Positions 7,301-13,511 of a DNA stretch of 13,511 nucleotides are shown here, piece after piece. Every line of letters starts with the position of its first letter. Position 1 is the first letter of the stretch. The notes beneath the pieces were generated by a model that ran no database searches, had not been told where the DNA came from, and saw only the letters and a program-made list of their open reading frames with translations. Made by a program: the position numbers and the translations under genes. Origin of the DNA: Bacteroidales bacterium Bact_23 (GTDB taxonomy: Bacteria > Bacteroidota > Bacteroidia > Bacteroidales > Lentimicrobiaceae); the NCBI GenBank assembly GCA_001603685.1, contig LUZO01000050.1:1-13511 (forward strand), in the 5' to 3' direction.

Positions 7301-10300
7301 TTCCCGCGTACCCGCTGGGCAGGTATCATGCGCAAGATTGAAACCACCGATTTCGAAGCGGCCAATGTCGAATACATTGAGTTCTGGCTGATGGATCCCT
7401 TCTCCGAAGACACGATCCATCACGGCGGCGACCTCTATTTCAACCTTGGTGATGTTTCGGAAGACATTCTGCGCGACGGAAGAAAGAGCTACGAGAACGG
7501 GCTCCCCACTTCGGCTGAGGTCAAGAATGTGGATACCACCATCTGGGGGCGTGTACCAACCCTGCAGGCGCTGGTTTTTGCATTCGACAACGATATTGCA
7601 GCCAGACCATTTCAGGATGTGGGATACGACGGACTCTCGGATGCGGATGAAAGAAGTTTCTTCAGCGAAAACTACCTGCAGGTAATCGCCAACCTGTATG
7701 GAACCGCTTCAGAAGCCTACAACAAGGCGTGGGAAGACCCGTCGGGCGACAATTATCACTTCTTCAGGGGCTCCGATTACGACAACAACCCCAAATACAG
7801 CAGTGTAATCGAACGCTATAAAATGTACAACGGGGTGGAAGGAAACTCGCCGGCTACCGAACAATCGGGCGAACAATTCCAGACACAGGCCACTACCCTG
7901 CCGAATGTGGAAGACATCAACCACGACAACACCCTGAACGAAAACGAGCGATACTTCCAGTACCACATAAGGCTGACCCCCGACCGCATGAACATCGGAG
8001 AGAACTACATCACCGACATTCACCATGCCGGAGATATTCCGCTTGAAAACGGAAAACGCGGCAATGTGAAGTGGTATCAGTTCAAGATTCCGGTTCAAAG
8101 CCCGGATGAAGTCATCGGTAACATTCAGGATTTCAAGAGTATCCGCTTTATGAGGATATTCCTGAAAAACTTTGAGGAGCCGGTAGTGCTTAGGTTTGCC
8201 ACCCTCGAACTGGTTCGCGGTGAGTGGAGAAAATACTACAGCAACCTGCTTCAGCCCGGCGAATACATCCCCGACCCCAACCAGAGCAGCACCTCATTCG
8301 ATATCTCCACGGTAAGCATCGAGGAAAACGGAAGCCGCTCGCCCGTGCCCTATGTGCTGCCTCCCGACATCGAGCGTGAGATTAACGTGGGCACAACCAA
8401 CTATCAGCGCATGAATGAGCAGGCTATGGTACTGAAGGTGTGCAACCTGCTTGACGGCGACGCCCGCGGAACCTACAAAACCACCGATTTCGACTTCAGA
8501 CAGTACAAAAGGCTGAAAATGTATATCCATGCCGAAAAGTCGATCGAAAACCAGGAGCTGAAGAAAGGCGATGTTACCGTATTTATCAGAATGGGTTCCG
8601 ACTTTACGGAGAACTATTACGAATACGAAGTTCCGGTTGAGTTTACCCCCTGGTACACCTCGGCCGCCAATCCAAGGCTGATCTGGCCGGATGCCAACAG
8701 GATGGACATTGAACTCGACAAACTGGTGGAAGCCAAACAGAAGCGGAACAACGCCATGGGCACTCCCGGCTCAATGATTACCGTAATGACCCCCTATGAG
8801 GTGTTCGACGGCGACAACCGCATCACCGTGGTGGGTATGCCCAGCCTGAGCGATGTTAAGGCGCTGATGATCGGGGTACGAAATCCGAAAAAGCAGTACA
8901 TCACCGATAAGGACGACGGCGAACCCAAATGCGCCGAAATCTGGGTAAACGAACTCCGGCTTACCGACTTCGACGAGAAGAGCGGAATGGCCGCCACGGC
9001 GCGAGTCGCAGCCAATCTTGCCGACCTGGGTAATGTGGTGATGTCGGGAAGCTATACCACCGCCGGTTTCGGAAGCATAGAGAAGAAGGTGAGCGAACGC
9101 TCAACCGAGGCAATCGGGCAATTCGATGTGGCCACCAACATCCAGCTTGGCAAGTTCTTCCCCGAAAAGGCAGGCATAAAAATCCCCATGCATGTTGACT
9201 ACTCCGAAATGCGGATGAGCCCGAAATACAATCCGCTGGATCCAGATATCATGCTGAAGGATGTAATGCATGAACTCGACAGGCCTGAAAGGGATTCGGT
9301 AAGGAACAAAGTGCAGGATCTTACCCGCCGTACCAACATCAACTTTGTGAATATGCGCAAGGAGAAGGTTGGCGCATTGGGCAAGCCGCATATCTACGAC
9401 ATTGAGAACTTCGACTTTACCTATGCCTATTCCGAAATATTCCACCGCAACATCGACCTGGAATACGACAGCCGCAAGCAATACAGAGGCGGAATCGGGT
9501 ATAACTTCCTGAGCAATCCAAAGCCGGTTAAGCCTTTCCAGAAGGTAAAACTGTTCCAGAAGAAGTCGATGGCGCTGTTCAAGGACTTCAACTTCTACTA
9601 TATGCCGAAGATGTTCGGATTCCGCACCGATATGAACCGGCAGTACAATGAGCGCCTGCTTCGCAACAAGAGCGATGCGCTGATCATTCTGGAACCCACC
9701 TATACAAAAACCTGGGACTGGAACCGGCTCTACGACCTCAAATACGACATTACCCAGTCGCTGAAGCTGGAATATCAGGCAAACGCCAACGCCTATATCA
9801 ATGAGCCTCCGGGGCGCATCAGCCGCGCCGAAGACGACTGGCAGGCAAGACGCGACTCCATCTGGAACGAAGTGCTGAACTTCGGAAGCATGAACCGCTT
9901 CACCCAGAACATGAACCTGAACTACATCGTGCCCATCAACAAGATTCCGATGCTGAACTGGGTATCGCTGAACACCCGCTATGCAAGCACATTCCGCTGG
10001 GAGGCATCGCCCCGTTCGATTCAGGAGACCATGGGGAATACCATCGAAAACTCGCAAACCCTGAACATCAACGGTAGCGCCAGGATGACCAATCTGTATA
10101 ACAAGTGGTCGTTCCTGCGCAAAATCGGCCAGCAGAGCAACCGGCCTCAGGGGCCTCAGCGGCCCGGTACACCTGCACGCATGGGTGCAAGAGAACCTGA
10201 AAAGCAGCCTGAAGAGGTAACGGCCGATTCAACGGCGAAAAAATCGCCCCAGATTGCCAAAGCAATCGGCATCGGGTTGGTAAAACTGGTTATCGGTATA

Positions 10301-11620
10301 AAAGATGTACAATTCAGCTACTCTGAATCGCAGGGAACCCTGCTGCCGGGCTTCACCCCTCAACCCGACATACTGGGCAACAGGCTTAACGGAATGGCTC
10401 CCGGAATGGGATTTGCTTTCGGAAGCCAGGAAGACATCAGGGATAAGGCCGTACGGAACCACTGGATAACCACCGATACCCTGCTCAACAACGCCTATGT
10501 AACCCGTTTGACGAAAACGCTGAACTCCAGAATTACCTATGAACCCTTCCCCGAATTCAGAGTCGAGTTTACCGCCGATAAGCGGGAGTCGTTCAATTAT
10601 CAGGAGTATTTCAAGGCTGATAAAGATGGAGTATTCAAGTCAACCTCGCCTCAGGACAGGGGCTCGTTCAGCATATCGTTCATAACCCTGAAAACCGCTT
10701 TCAAAAAGGATGGCGAAGAAAACATCAACTCGGTGTTCGAAGATTTCAAGAAATACCGCATCATCATTGCCAAACGCCTGGGTGAGCTGAATCCGAACTC
10801 AATGCTAACCGATTCATTCCCGGTGGGCTACGGAAGCGGTTCGCAGGATGTGATCATTCCGGCATTTATCGCCGCCTACACCGGCCGCGATCCGCACAAT
10901 GTTTCGCTGTCGCCGTTCCCGAAAATACCGATTCCGAACTGGCGCTTCACCTATACAGGACTGAGCAAACTGCCCTACTTCAAGCAATTCCTCAAGAACC
11001 TGACCATCGGCCATTCATACCAGTCAACTTACGCCATCGGCAGCTATGTTTCGAATGTGGATTACATGGAAAACATGGACTTCCAGTCGGCACTCGACTT
11101 CAACAACAACTTCATCCCGAAGAATCAGATAGATGCCATCACCATAACCGAACAGTTTGCACCGCTGATCAACTTCGATATGACCTGGAACAACAGTTTG
11201 CTTTCGAGATTCGAAATCAAGAAATCACGGTCGCTGCAACTGAGTTTTGTAAACAACCAGGTAACGGAAGTTCGTAACAATGAGCTGATTGTCGGAGTCG
11301 GCTACCGCTTCAAGGATGTGAAGCTGAACATCTCGAGCGGAGGCAGAAAGCAGCAATTGAAGAGCGACCTGAATGTTAAACTCGACTTCTCGGTAAGGGA
11401 TAATAAAACGGTGCTGCGCAGGCTGGATGAGGACATCAACCAGATTTCGACCGGAAACCGGATGATCTCCATCAACTCATCGGCCGACTATGTCATCAAC
11501 CAGAGGTTCAATGTGCGTTTGTTCTTCGACAAAACGATTACAAACCCGTTTGTATCGTCGCAGTTCCCCAACTCCAATACCGAGGCAGGTGTCAGCCTGA
11601 GGTTTACTCTGGCTCAGTAA
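4385..11620 (+). CDS. sprA: SprA, type IX secretion outer-membrane translocon
   Basis: SprA (Sov in Porphyromonas) is the giant outer-membrane beta-barrel through which the type IX secretion system exports proteins with T9SS C-terminal signals; in gliding species it also supports motility. The 2411 residues match the family. The N-terminus is a signal peptide (basic ERTIKYFLR, hydrophobic LFALFFVGSIAW) followed by a Pro-rich stretch to about residue 65. Family blocks include ASRSGIIPQIHIGGQVFDRI (about 140-160), IGDKIEFNTNYNTEATFDFE (about 217-236), YIDDFEGAKSTIDL (about 831-844) and DINHDNTLNENERYF (from 1177). The rest alternates as beta strands and ends in a typical outer-membrane strand, VSLRFTLAQ. 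The start is TTG: upstream the frame closes at 4358-4360 with no ATG or GTG after it, and the first ATG (4454, codon 24) would delete the signal peptide core. No other T9SS gene is nearby, which is usual for sprA. Confidence 0.96.
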   Translation: MERTIKYFLRLFALFFVGSIAWGMPVLHDIQATTGTAPSAVTPPDTTKPGEKLPYPLPQPQPDAFPAQTDNNRLFLGSPSNITEEIIYDPATNSYSIVRKAGDLQLSPPTTLNFDEYQNLNLDRSLQNYWREKSASSGVASRSGIIPQIHIGGQVFDRIFGGSTIDIRPQGSAEITFGIRSVHREDPALDIRQRRTTNFDFQQRIQMSVMAKIGDKIEFNTNYNTEATFDFENKLKLKYEGKEDEIIKLIEAGDVTFPLNSTLITGSQSLFGLKTQMQFGRATVTGVFSQQKSESSTITVQGGAQTSKFSVKALDYEDNKHFFLAQYFAGNYDNALSKLPIINSNINITKIEVWVTNIGPAVTDNRNLVALMDLGESRPYNQTINPRPGAGYPDNRSNDLLSKFDTTNIRDINRVTQYLTGPGFGYISGQDFEKIENARKLNPGEYSFNSKLGFISLNSTLNPDQVLAVAFQYTVVGQDSIYQVGEFSDQGITSPRTLMVKLLKSTALNTRIPMWNLMMKNVYNIGAFQLNREDFILNILYSGNENTVPTGYFTEGPEGVKGVPLIRVFNFDNLDPQLNPPHDGIFDFIDNAARQGGTIQSSNGRVFFTVREPFGSYLRKKLDNKQLADKYCYDSLYTLTKSGAQQFPDKNRYIIEGQYKSSSGSEISLNALNVPQGSVRVTAGGIPLTENVDYTVDYTLGRVKIMNEGILNSGTPVNISLENNATFNLQTQTMMGMHVDYKVNNDFIIGATLLNLHERPLTQKTNFGQEPISNTMWGLDFNYQTESMALTRLIDKLPFYSTKAISKIQFNGELAHFIPGHSRAVGKTGTSYIDDFEGAKSTIDLKNVGTWFMASTPQGQVTRNMFPEGAQGTGLAYGFNRAKLAWYTIDPLFYDRNSNLRPKNVSKEELSRNSVRLVRESEVFPNADPPHGQPMNLPVFNLAYFPSERGPYNYDVLPTGLSKGLAEDGSLLFPRTRWAGIMRKIETTDFEAANVEYIEFWLMDPFSEDTIHHGGDLYFNLGDVSEDILRDGRKSYENGLPTSAEVKNVDTTIWGRVPTLQALVFAFDNDIAARPFQDVGYDGLSDADERSFFSENYLQVIANLYGTASEAYNKAWEDPSGDNYHFFRGSDYDNNPKYSSVIERYKMYNGVEGNSPATEQSGEQFQTQATTLPNVEDINHDNTLNENERYFQYHIRLTPDRMNIGENYITDIHHAGDIPLENGKRGNVKWYQFKIPVQSPDEVIGNIQDFKSIRFMRIFLKNFEEPVVLRFATLELVRGEWRKYYSNLLQPGEYIPDPNQSSTSFDISTVSIEENGSRSPVPYVLPPDIEREINVGTTNYQRMNEQAMVLKVCNLLDGDARGTYKTTDFDFRQYKRLKMYIHAEKSIENQELKKGDVTVFIRMGSDFTENYYEYEVPVEFTPWYTSAANPRLIWPDANRMDIELDKLVEAKQKRNNAMGTPGSMITVMTPYEVFDGDNRITVVGMPSLSDVKALMIGVRNPKKQYITDKDDGEPKCAEIWVNELRLTDFDEKSGMAATARVAANLADLGNVVMSGSYTTAGFGSIEKKVSERSTEAIGQFDVATNIQLGKFFPEKAGIKIPMHVDYSEMRMSPKYNPLDPDIMLKDVMHELDRPERDSVRNKVQDLTRRTNINFVNMRKEKVGALGKPHIYDIENFDFTYAYSEIFHRNIDLEYDSRKQYRGGIGYNFLSNPKPVKPFQKVKLFQKKSMALFKDFNFYYMPKMFGFRTDMNRQYNERLLRNKSDALIILEPTYTKTWDWNRLYDLKYDITQSLKLEYQANANAYINEPPGRISRAEDDWQARRDSIWNEVLNFGSMNRFTQNMNLNYIVPINKIPMLNWVSLNTRYASTFRWEASPRSIQETMGNTIENSQTLNINGSARMTNLYNKWSFLRKIGQQSNRPQGPQRPGTPARMGAREPEKQPEEVTADSTAKKSPQIAKAIGIGLVKLVIGIKDVQFSYSESQGTLLPGFTPQPDILGNRLNGMAPGMGFAFGSQEDIRDKAVRNHWITTDTLLNNAYVTRLTKTLNSRITYEPFPEFRVEFTADKRESFNYQEYFKADKDGVFKSTSPQDRGSFSISFITLKTAFKKDGEENINSVFEDFKKYRIIIAKRLGELNPNSMLTDSFPVGYGSGSQDVIIPAFIAAYTGRDPHNVSLSPFPKIPIPNWRFTYTGLSKLPYFKQFLKNLTIGHSYQSTYAIGSYVSNVDYMENMDFQSALDFNNNFIPKNQIDAITITEQFAPLINFDMTWNNSLLSRFEIKKSRSLQLSFVNNQVTEVRNNELIVGVGYRFKDVKLNISSGGRKQQLKSDLNVKLDFSVRDNKTVLRRLDEDINQISTGNRMISINSSADYVINQRFNVRLFFDKTITNPFVSSQFPNSNTEAGVSLRFTLAQ
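7616..7651 (+). other. EF-hand-like acidic loop in SprA (first)
   Basis: Codons 1078-1089 of sprA encode DVGYDGLSDADE. Acidic or small residues fall at loop positions 1 (D), 3 (G), 5 (D), 9 (D) and 12 (E), with the usual Gly at 6. This resembles calcium-binding EF-hand or thrombospondin type 3 loops. Metal binding is inferred, not shown. Confidence 0.4.
7913..7948 (+). other. EF-hand-like acidic loop in SprA (second)
   Basis: Codons 1177-1188 encode DINHDNTLNENE. Oxygen ligands sit at positions 1 (D), 3 (N), 5 (D), 7 (T), 9 (N) and 12 (E), with a hydrophobic Leu at 8: a near-textbook calcium-binding loop, though Asn replaces the usual Gly at 6. It lies about 100 residues after the first such loop, in a conserved non-strand part of SprA. 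Metal binding is inferred. Confidence 0.45.
10130..10252 (+). other. Low-complexity Pro/Gln-rich loop in SprA
   Basis: Codons 1916-1956 are rich in Pro, Gln, Arg, Glu and Lys (RPQGPQRPGTPARMG, then EPEKQPEEVTADSTAKK) and lack the strand-like pattern of the flanks. It is probably a disordered loop between two barrel strands (YNKWSFLRKI before, VQFSYSESQG after). Charge and composition fit a flexible, species-variable insertion. Whether it faces the periplasm or the surface cannot be told from sequence alone. Confidence 0.55.
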
Positions 11621-11651
11621 CGGATACCCTGACTTAACAAAGAAAACCGGG

Positions 11652-11683
11652 CGGTGCAATCGGCTTGAGCAGCGATTGTTCCG
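11652..11683 (+). terminator. Hairpin after sprA, possible terminator without U tract
   Basis: Bases 11652-11662 and 11673-11683 can form an 11-bp stem (core CAATCG/CGATTG, one T-T mismatch, one G-T) with a 10-base loop, 31 bases past the sprA stop. No T run follows, so it is not a classical intrinsic terminator. It may mark the sprA transcript end or protect the mRNA 3' end. The gcvH promoter begins 72 bases further on. Confidence 0.3.
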
Positions 11684-11755
11684 GCCGTTAACTGCCTGCT
11701 ATTAAACAGGTTCCGGATAATTAACCGGTAAAAGGGATAATTATTTTTAAAATAG

Positions 11756-11785
11756 TTTGAATTCCAAAGTGTTTTAGTAATTTTG
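11756..11785 (+). promoter_or_regulatory. gcvH promoter
   Basis: TTTG at 11756-11759 and TAATTTTG at 11778-11785 are exact matches to the Bacteroidota -33 and -7 elements with an 18-base spacer. Initiation near 11792 would leave a leader of about 32 bases before the gcvH ATG. This is one of the two best promoters in the window and implies that gcvH and its followers are expressed independently of sprA. Confidence 0.65.
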
Positions 11786-11823
11786 GGCACCAAAACGGCA
11801 TCAACTGAAAAACATATAAAACC

Positions 11824-12204
11824 ATGAACATTCCAGGAAATTTAAAGTACTCAAAAGAGCACGAATGGGTAAGGATTGAAGGCGAAACCGCAGTAATCGG
11901 CATTACTGAATTTGCCCAGAACGAACTTGGCGACATCGTATTTGTAGAGGTTGAAACCGAAGGAGAGACCCTCGATCGTCAGGAGATTTTCGGCACCATC
12001 GAAGCCGTTAAAACAGTAAGCGATCTGTATCTTCCCCTCAGTGGCGAAGTACTCGAATTCAACGAAGCACTGGCCGATTCGCCCGAACTGATCAACCAGG
12101 ATCCTTACGGTGAAGGCTGGATTATTAAGCTGAAAATAGCCGATCCGTCAGAAATTAATGATCTGATGGATGACGCTGCCTACAAAGCACATATCGGTGC
12201 CTGA
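11824..12204 (+). CDS. gcvH: Glycine cleavage system H protein
   Basis: The H protein carries a lipoyl arm that shuttles the aminomethyl group among the P, T and L proteins of the glycine cleavage complex in the cytoplasm. The 126 residues match the family. The N-terminal YSKEHEWVRIEG (9-20) and GITEFAQNELGDIVFVE (26-42) are signature stretches. The lipoylated residue is K63 in GTIEAVKTVSD (57-67), followed by the conserved LPLSGEV and the DPYGEGWIIKLK end region. The ATG follows an A-rich leader with no Shine-Dalgarno. gcvP and gcvT are absent here, so the gene is detached from the rest of the pathway. A VanZ-like gene starts 24 bp downstream and is probably on the same transcript. An alternative role as a lipoyl relay to other complexes is possible in principle but has no support in this sequence. 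Confidence 0.95.
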   Translation: MNIPGNLKYSKEHEWVRIEGETAVIGITEFAQNELGDIVFVEVETEGETLDRQEIFGTIEAVKTVSDLYLPLSGEVLEFNEALADSPELINQDPYGEGWIIKLKIADPSEINDLMDDAAYKAHIGA

Positions 12205-12228
12205 TTCCGGTACGGATTCCGGCTGCGT

Positions 12229-12651
12229 ATGACTACCTGCAGAAAAGTAAACGGATTTTTGCCGTCCATTTTATGGGCGGCAATTATTTTGGTGCTAACC
12301 CTGTTGCCGGGTAATTATATCCCAAAGGTCAGCAGTTTCTGGAGTCTTTTTTCACCGGATAAGCTGGTTCATCTTTTTTTATTTTCGGTTTTCAGCTTTC
12401 TGATTTTCCATGGATTCCACAAACAATATCCCGGGAGCCGGAACCGTTATGTAATTTTAAAGGTATTGGCTGTTACAGCAGGACTGGCAATTATTACCGA
12501 AGGACTGCAGGCGGTTTTGCCCATAAAAAGAAGCGGCAACATCTACGATGCCATTGCCGATATTGCCGGTGCAATGCTGGGTTGGGGCATTTTTTACTAC
12601 TTTAAAAATAAAAAAAGAAAAAAATTGCCGGAGAACCGAAATAATTTGTAA
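12229..12651 (+). CDS. VanZ-like integral membrane protein
   Basis: A 140-residue membrane protein with about four hydrophobic segments (roughly 10-27, 46-62, 76-97 and 107-125) and a very basic C-terminal tail (KNKKRKK). It fits the VanZ-like family: TLLPG at 24-28 ending the first helix, DKLVH at 44-48 starting the second, TEGLQ at 90-94 in the third, then R101 and D107/D111 before the small-residue helix IAGAMLGWG. The family is named for VanZ, linked to teicoplanin resistance, but most members have no known biochemical function; resistance should not be assumed. It starts 24 bp after gcvH, with no promoter between, so it is probably co-transcribed. The gene is richer in A/T than its neighbours, partly because of Phe/Ile/Leu/Lys codons, and has two A7 runs near its 3' end (12610-12616, 12618-12624). 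Confidence 0.85.
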   Translation: MTTCRKVNGFLPSILWAAIILVLTLLPGNYIPKVSSFWSLFSPDKLVHLFLFSVFSFLIFHGFHKQYPGSRNRYVILKVLAVTAGLAIITEGLQAVLPIKRSGNIYDAIADIAGAMLGWGIFYYFKNKKRKKLPENRNNL

Positions 12652-12711
12652 TTTAGCAAACTGCATTGTGCATGCAAACGGATAAAGTGTAACTATTTAT
12701 CAGTTAAACAT

Positions 12712-13398
12712 ATGGAAGCAAAAAAGACCCCGAGAGCTGACCTTGAGCGTAAACGTACGTACTTTGTTCAGATCGGACTTATCATCACCCTGGCCGTTGT
12801 GCTTGTGGCTTTCGAGTGGAAAACCTACGACAAGAAGGAGATCGAAATTGCTGCTCGTCAGGTTGAACAAATTGAGGACGATCTGATCGAGATAACTCAG
12901 CAAAATAAGCCGCCGCCACCACCGGCACCAACCCCGACCACAACCCTGATCAATATTGTCCAGGACGATATCGAGGTTGACGACGATATCTCAATTGATG
13001 CTGAAGCATCACAGCTTACGGAAATCCCCGCTTATGTTGCACCTGCAGCTGTTGTTGAGGAAGAAGATGTTGCTGAAGCCGAAATCTTTATGGTTGTGGA
13101 AGAGTCGCCCAGTTTCCCCGGCGGCGATGAAGCCCGAATCAGATTCCTGCAGCAGAACATTAAATACCCTCAGATGGCACGCGAAAGCAGCATCCAGGGA
13201 ACCGTCTTTGTAACTTTCGTTGTTGAACGCGACGGATCGGTTACCGACGTCAGGGTACTCCGTGGAATTGGCGGAGGTTGCGACGAAGAAGCCATACGCG
13301 TTATTAAAGCCATGCCCAAATGGCAGCCTGGAAAACAGAGGGGAAAACCCGTGCGTGTGCAGTTTAACATGCCGATCAAATTCACCCTTGCCGGTTAA
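12712..13398 (+). CDS. tonB: TonB-family energy transducer
   Basis: TonB proteins transmit proton-motive force from ExbB/ExbD in the inner membrane to TonB-dependent outer-membrane receptors such as SusC-type porters. The 228 residues show a short cytoplasmic N-terminus (KKTPRADLERKR), one membrane anchor (about 17-34), a short Pro run at 66-75 (KPPPPPAPTP), and a notably acidic periplasmic linker (VQDDIEVDDDISID, VVEEEDVAEAE). The C-terminal TonB domain spans about 132-226 and includes FPGGDEARIRFL, NIKYPQMARE, GTVFVTFVVERDGSV and MPKWQPGKQRGKPV. This layout is common for Bacteroidota TonB proteins. The gene lies 60 bp after the VanZ-like gene. A weak promoter cannot be excluded (TTG, 21 bases, TAACTATT at 12693-12700), so it may be read with gcvH or alone. 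A strong terminator follows. No exbB or exbD is in the window. Confidence 0.93.
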   Translation: MEAKKTPRADLERKRTYFVQIGLIITLAVVLVAFEWKTYDKKEIEIAARQVEQIEDDLIEITQQNKPPPPPAPTPTTTLINIVQDDIEVDDDISIDAEASQLTEIPAYVAPAAVVEEEDVAEAEIFMVVEESPSFPGGDEARIRFLQQNIKYPQMARESSIQGTVFVTFVVERDGSVTDVRVLRGIGGGCDEEAIRVIKAMPKWQPGKQRGKPVRVQFNMPIKFTLAG

Positions 13399-13420
13399 TA
13401 ACCCGAAGAATATTGAAAAA

Positions 13421-13448
13421 ATCCGCACTCCGCTGCGGATTTTTTTTT
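13421..13448 (+). terminator. Intrinsic terminator after tonB
   Basis: ATCCGCA (13421-13427) and TGCGGAT (13434-13440) form a 7-bp stem with a 6-base loop, followed by a run of nine T residues (13440-13448) and preceded by an A5 run that can extend the stem by A-T pairs. It lies 23 bases past the tonB stop and closes the gcvH-VanZ-tonB unit. The A run also makes it usable on the opposite strand, so it may be bidirectional. Confidence 0.87.
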
Positions 13449-13511
13449 GCCCGGCACATAAAACCAGAAAAATATTACTTTTTAAAACTTCGCCGGTATA
13501 ATACGAATTGT

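Noticed and set aside
9101..10057. 318-codon open frame on the minus strand inside sprA
   Set aside because: It is antisense to clearly conserved SprA sequence, has no recognisable domain and is rich in Val, His and Gly as expected from reading biased codons backwards. There is no promoter or start context.
11710..11732. Imperfect palindrome with two CCGG elements upstream of the gcvH promoter
   Set aside because: The symmetry relies on self-complementary CCGG tetramers with mismatches between and outside them; CCGG-type words recur throughout the window. An operator cannot be supported.
12604..12624. A7 runs near the end of the VanZ-like gene as a possible frameshift site
   Set aside because: The normal frame ends 27 bases later after a typical basic tail. 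No conserved extension is seen in the other frames, so programmed slippage is not supported.
12229..12651. Calling the VanZ-like gene an antibiotic-resistance gene
   Set aside because: No other van genes are present, and VanZ-like proteins are widespread with no resistance role shown for most of them.
13449..13511. Possible promoter in the final 63 bases (TATAAT-like string near 13497)
   Set aside because: It has no match to TAnnTTTG with a -33 box and no following gene inside the window to support it.

Overview
This window looks like a chromosomal segment of a Bacteroidota bacterium, probably a Bacteroidales-type or related environmental lineage. Three things support this. The window carries a full-length sprA, a gene confined to the Bacteroidota/Chlorobi group. 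Several gene starts have the Bacteroidota promoter pattern TTTG-N18/19-TAnnTTTG. Start codons lack Shine-Dalgarno sequences and have A/T-rich leaders. Base composition and codon use are broadly even, and I see no transposase, integrase, tRNA, rRNA, CRISPR array or phage gene.

Layout. Positions 1-105 hold only a strong intrinsic terminator. On the minus strand follow mdh (malate dehydrogenase, 106-1050) and maeB (malic enzyme with a C-terminal phosphotransacetylase-like domain, 1216-3498), each with its own likely promoter. A 179-bp divergent intergenic region (3499-3677) holds the maeB promoter and candidate ruvA promoters. On the plus strand come ruvA (3678-4262), a possible 34-codon ORF, and the giant sprA gene (4385-11620, 2411 codons, TTG start), which encodes the outer-membrane translocon of the type IX secretion system. 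After a 203-bp gap with a very good promoter lie gcvH (lipoyl carrier H protein), a VanZ-like membrane protein, and a TonB-family energy transducer that ends at a strong terminator (13421-13448). The last 63 bases hold nothing I can name.

How the genes relate. mdh and maeB together interconvert oxaloacetate, malate and pyruvate, a sensible central-carbon pair. ruvA acts in Holliday-junction processing and probably shares a transcript with sprA. The gcvH, VanZ and tonB genes have no obvious single pathway. The ruvA-sprA-gcvH-VanZ-tonB order resembles an arrangement I associate with Bacteroidota chromosomes, so it may be an old conserved cluster and not a dedicated system. I see no new defence, toxin or mobile system. 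The points most worth a second look are the sprA start region, two EF-hand-like acidic loops inside SprA, and the VanZ/TonB genes linked to sprA.
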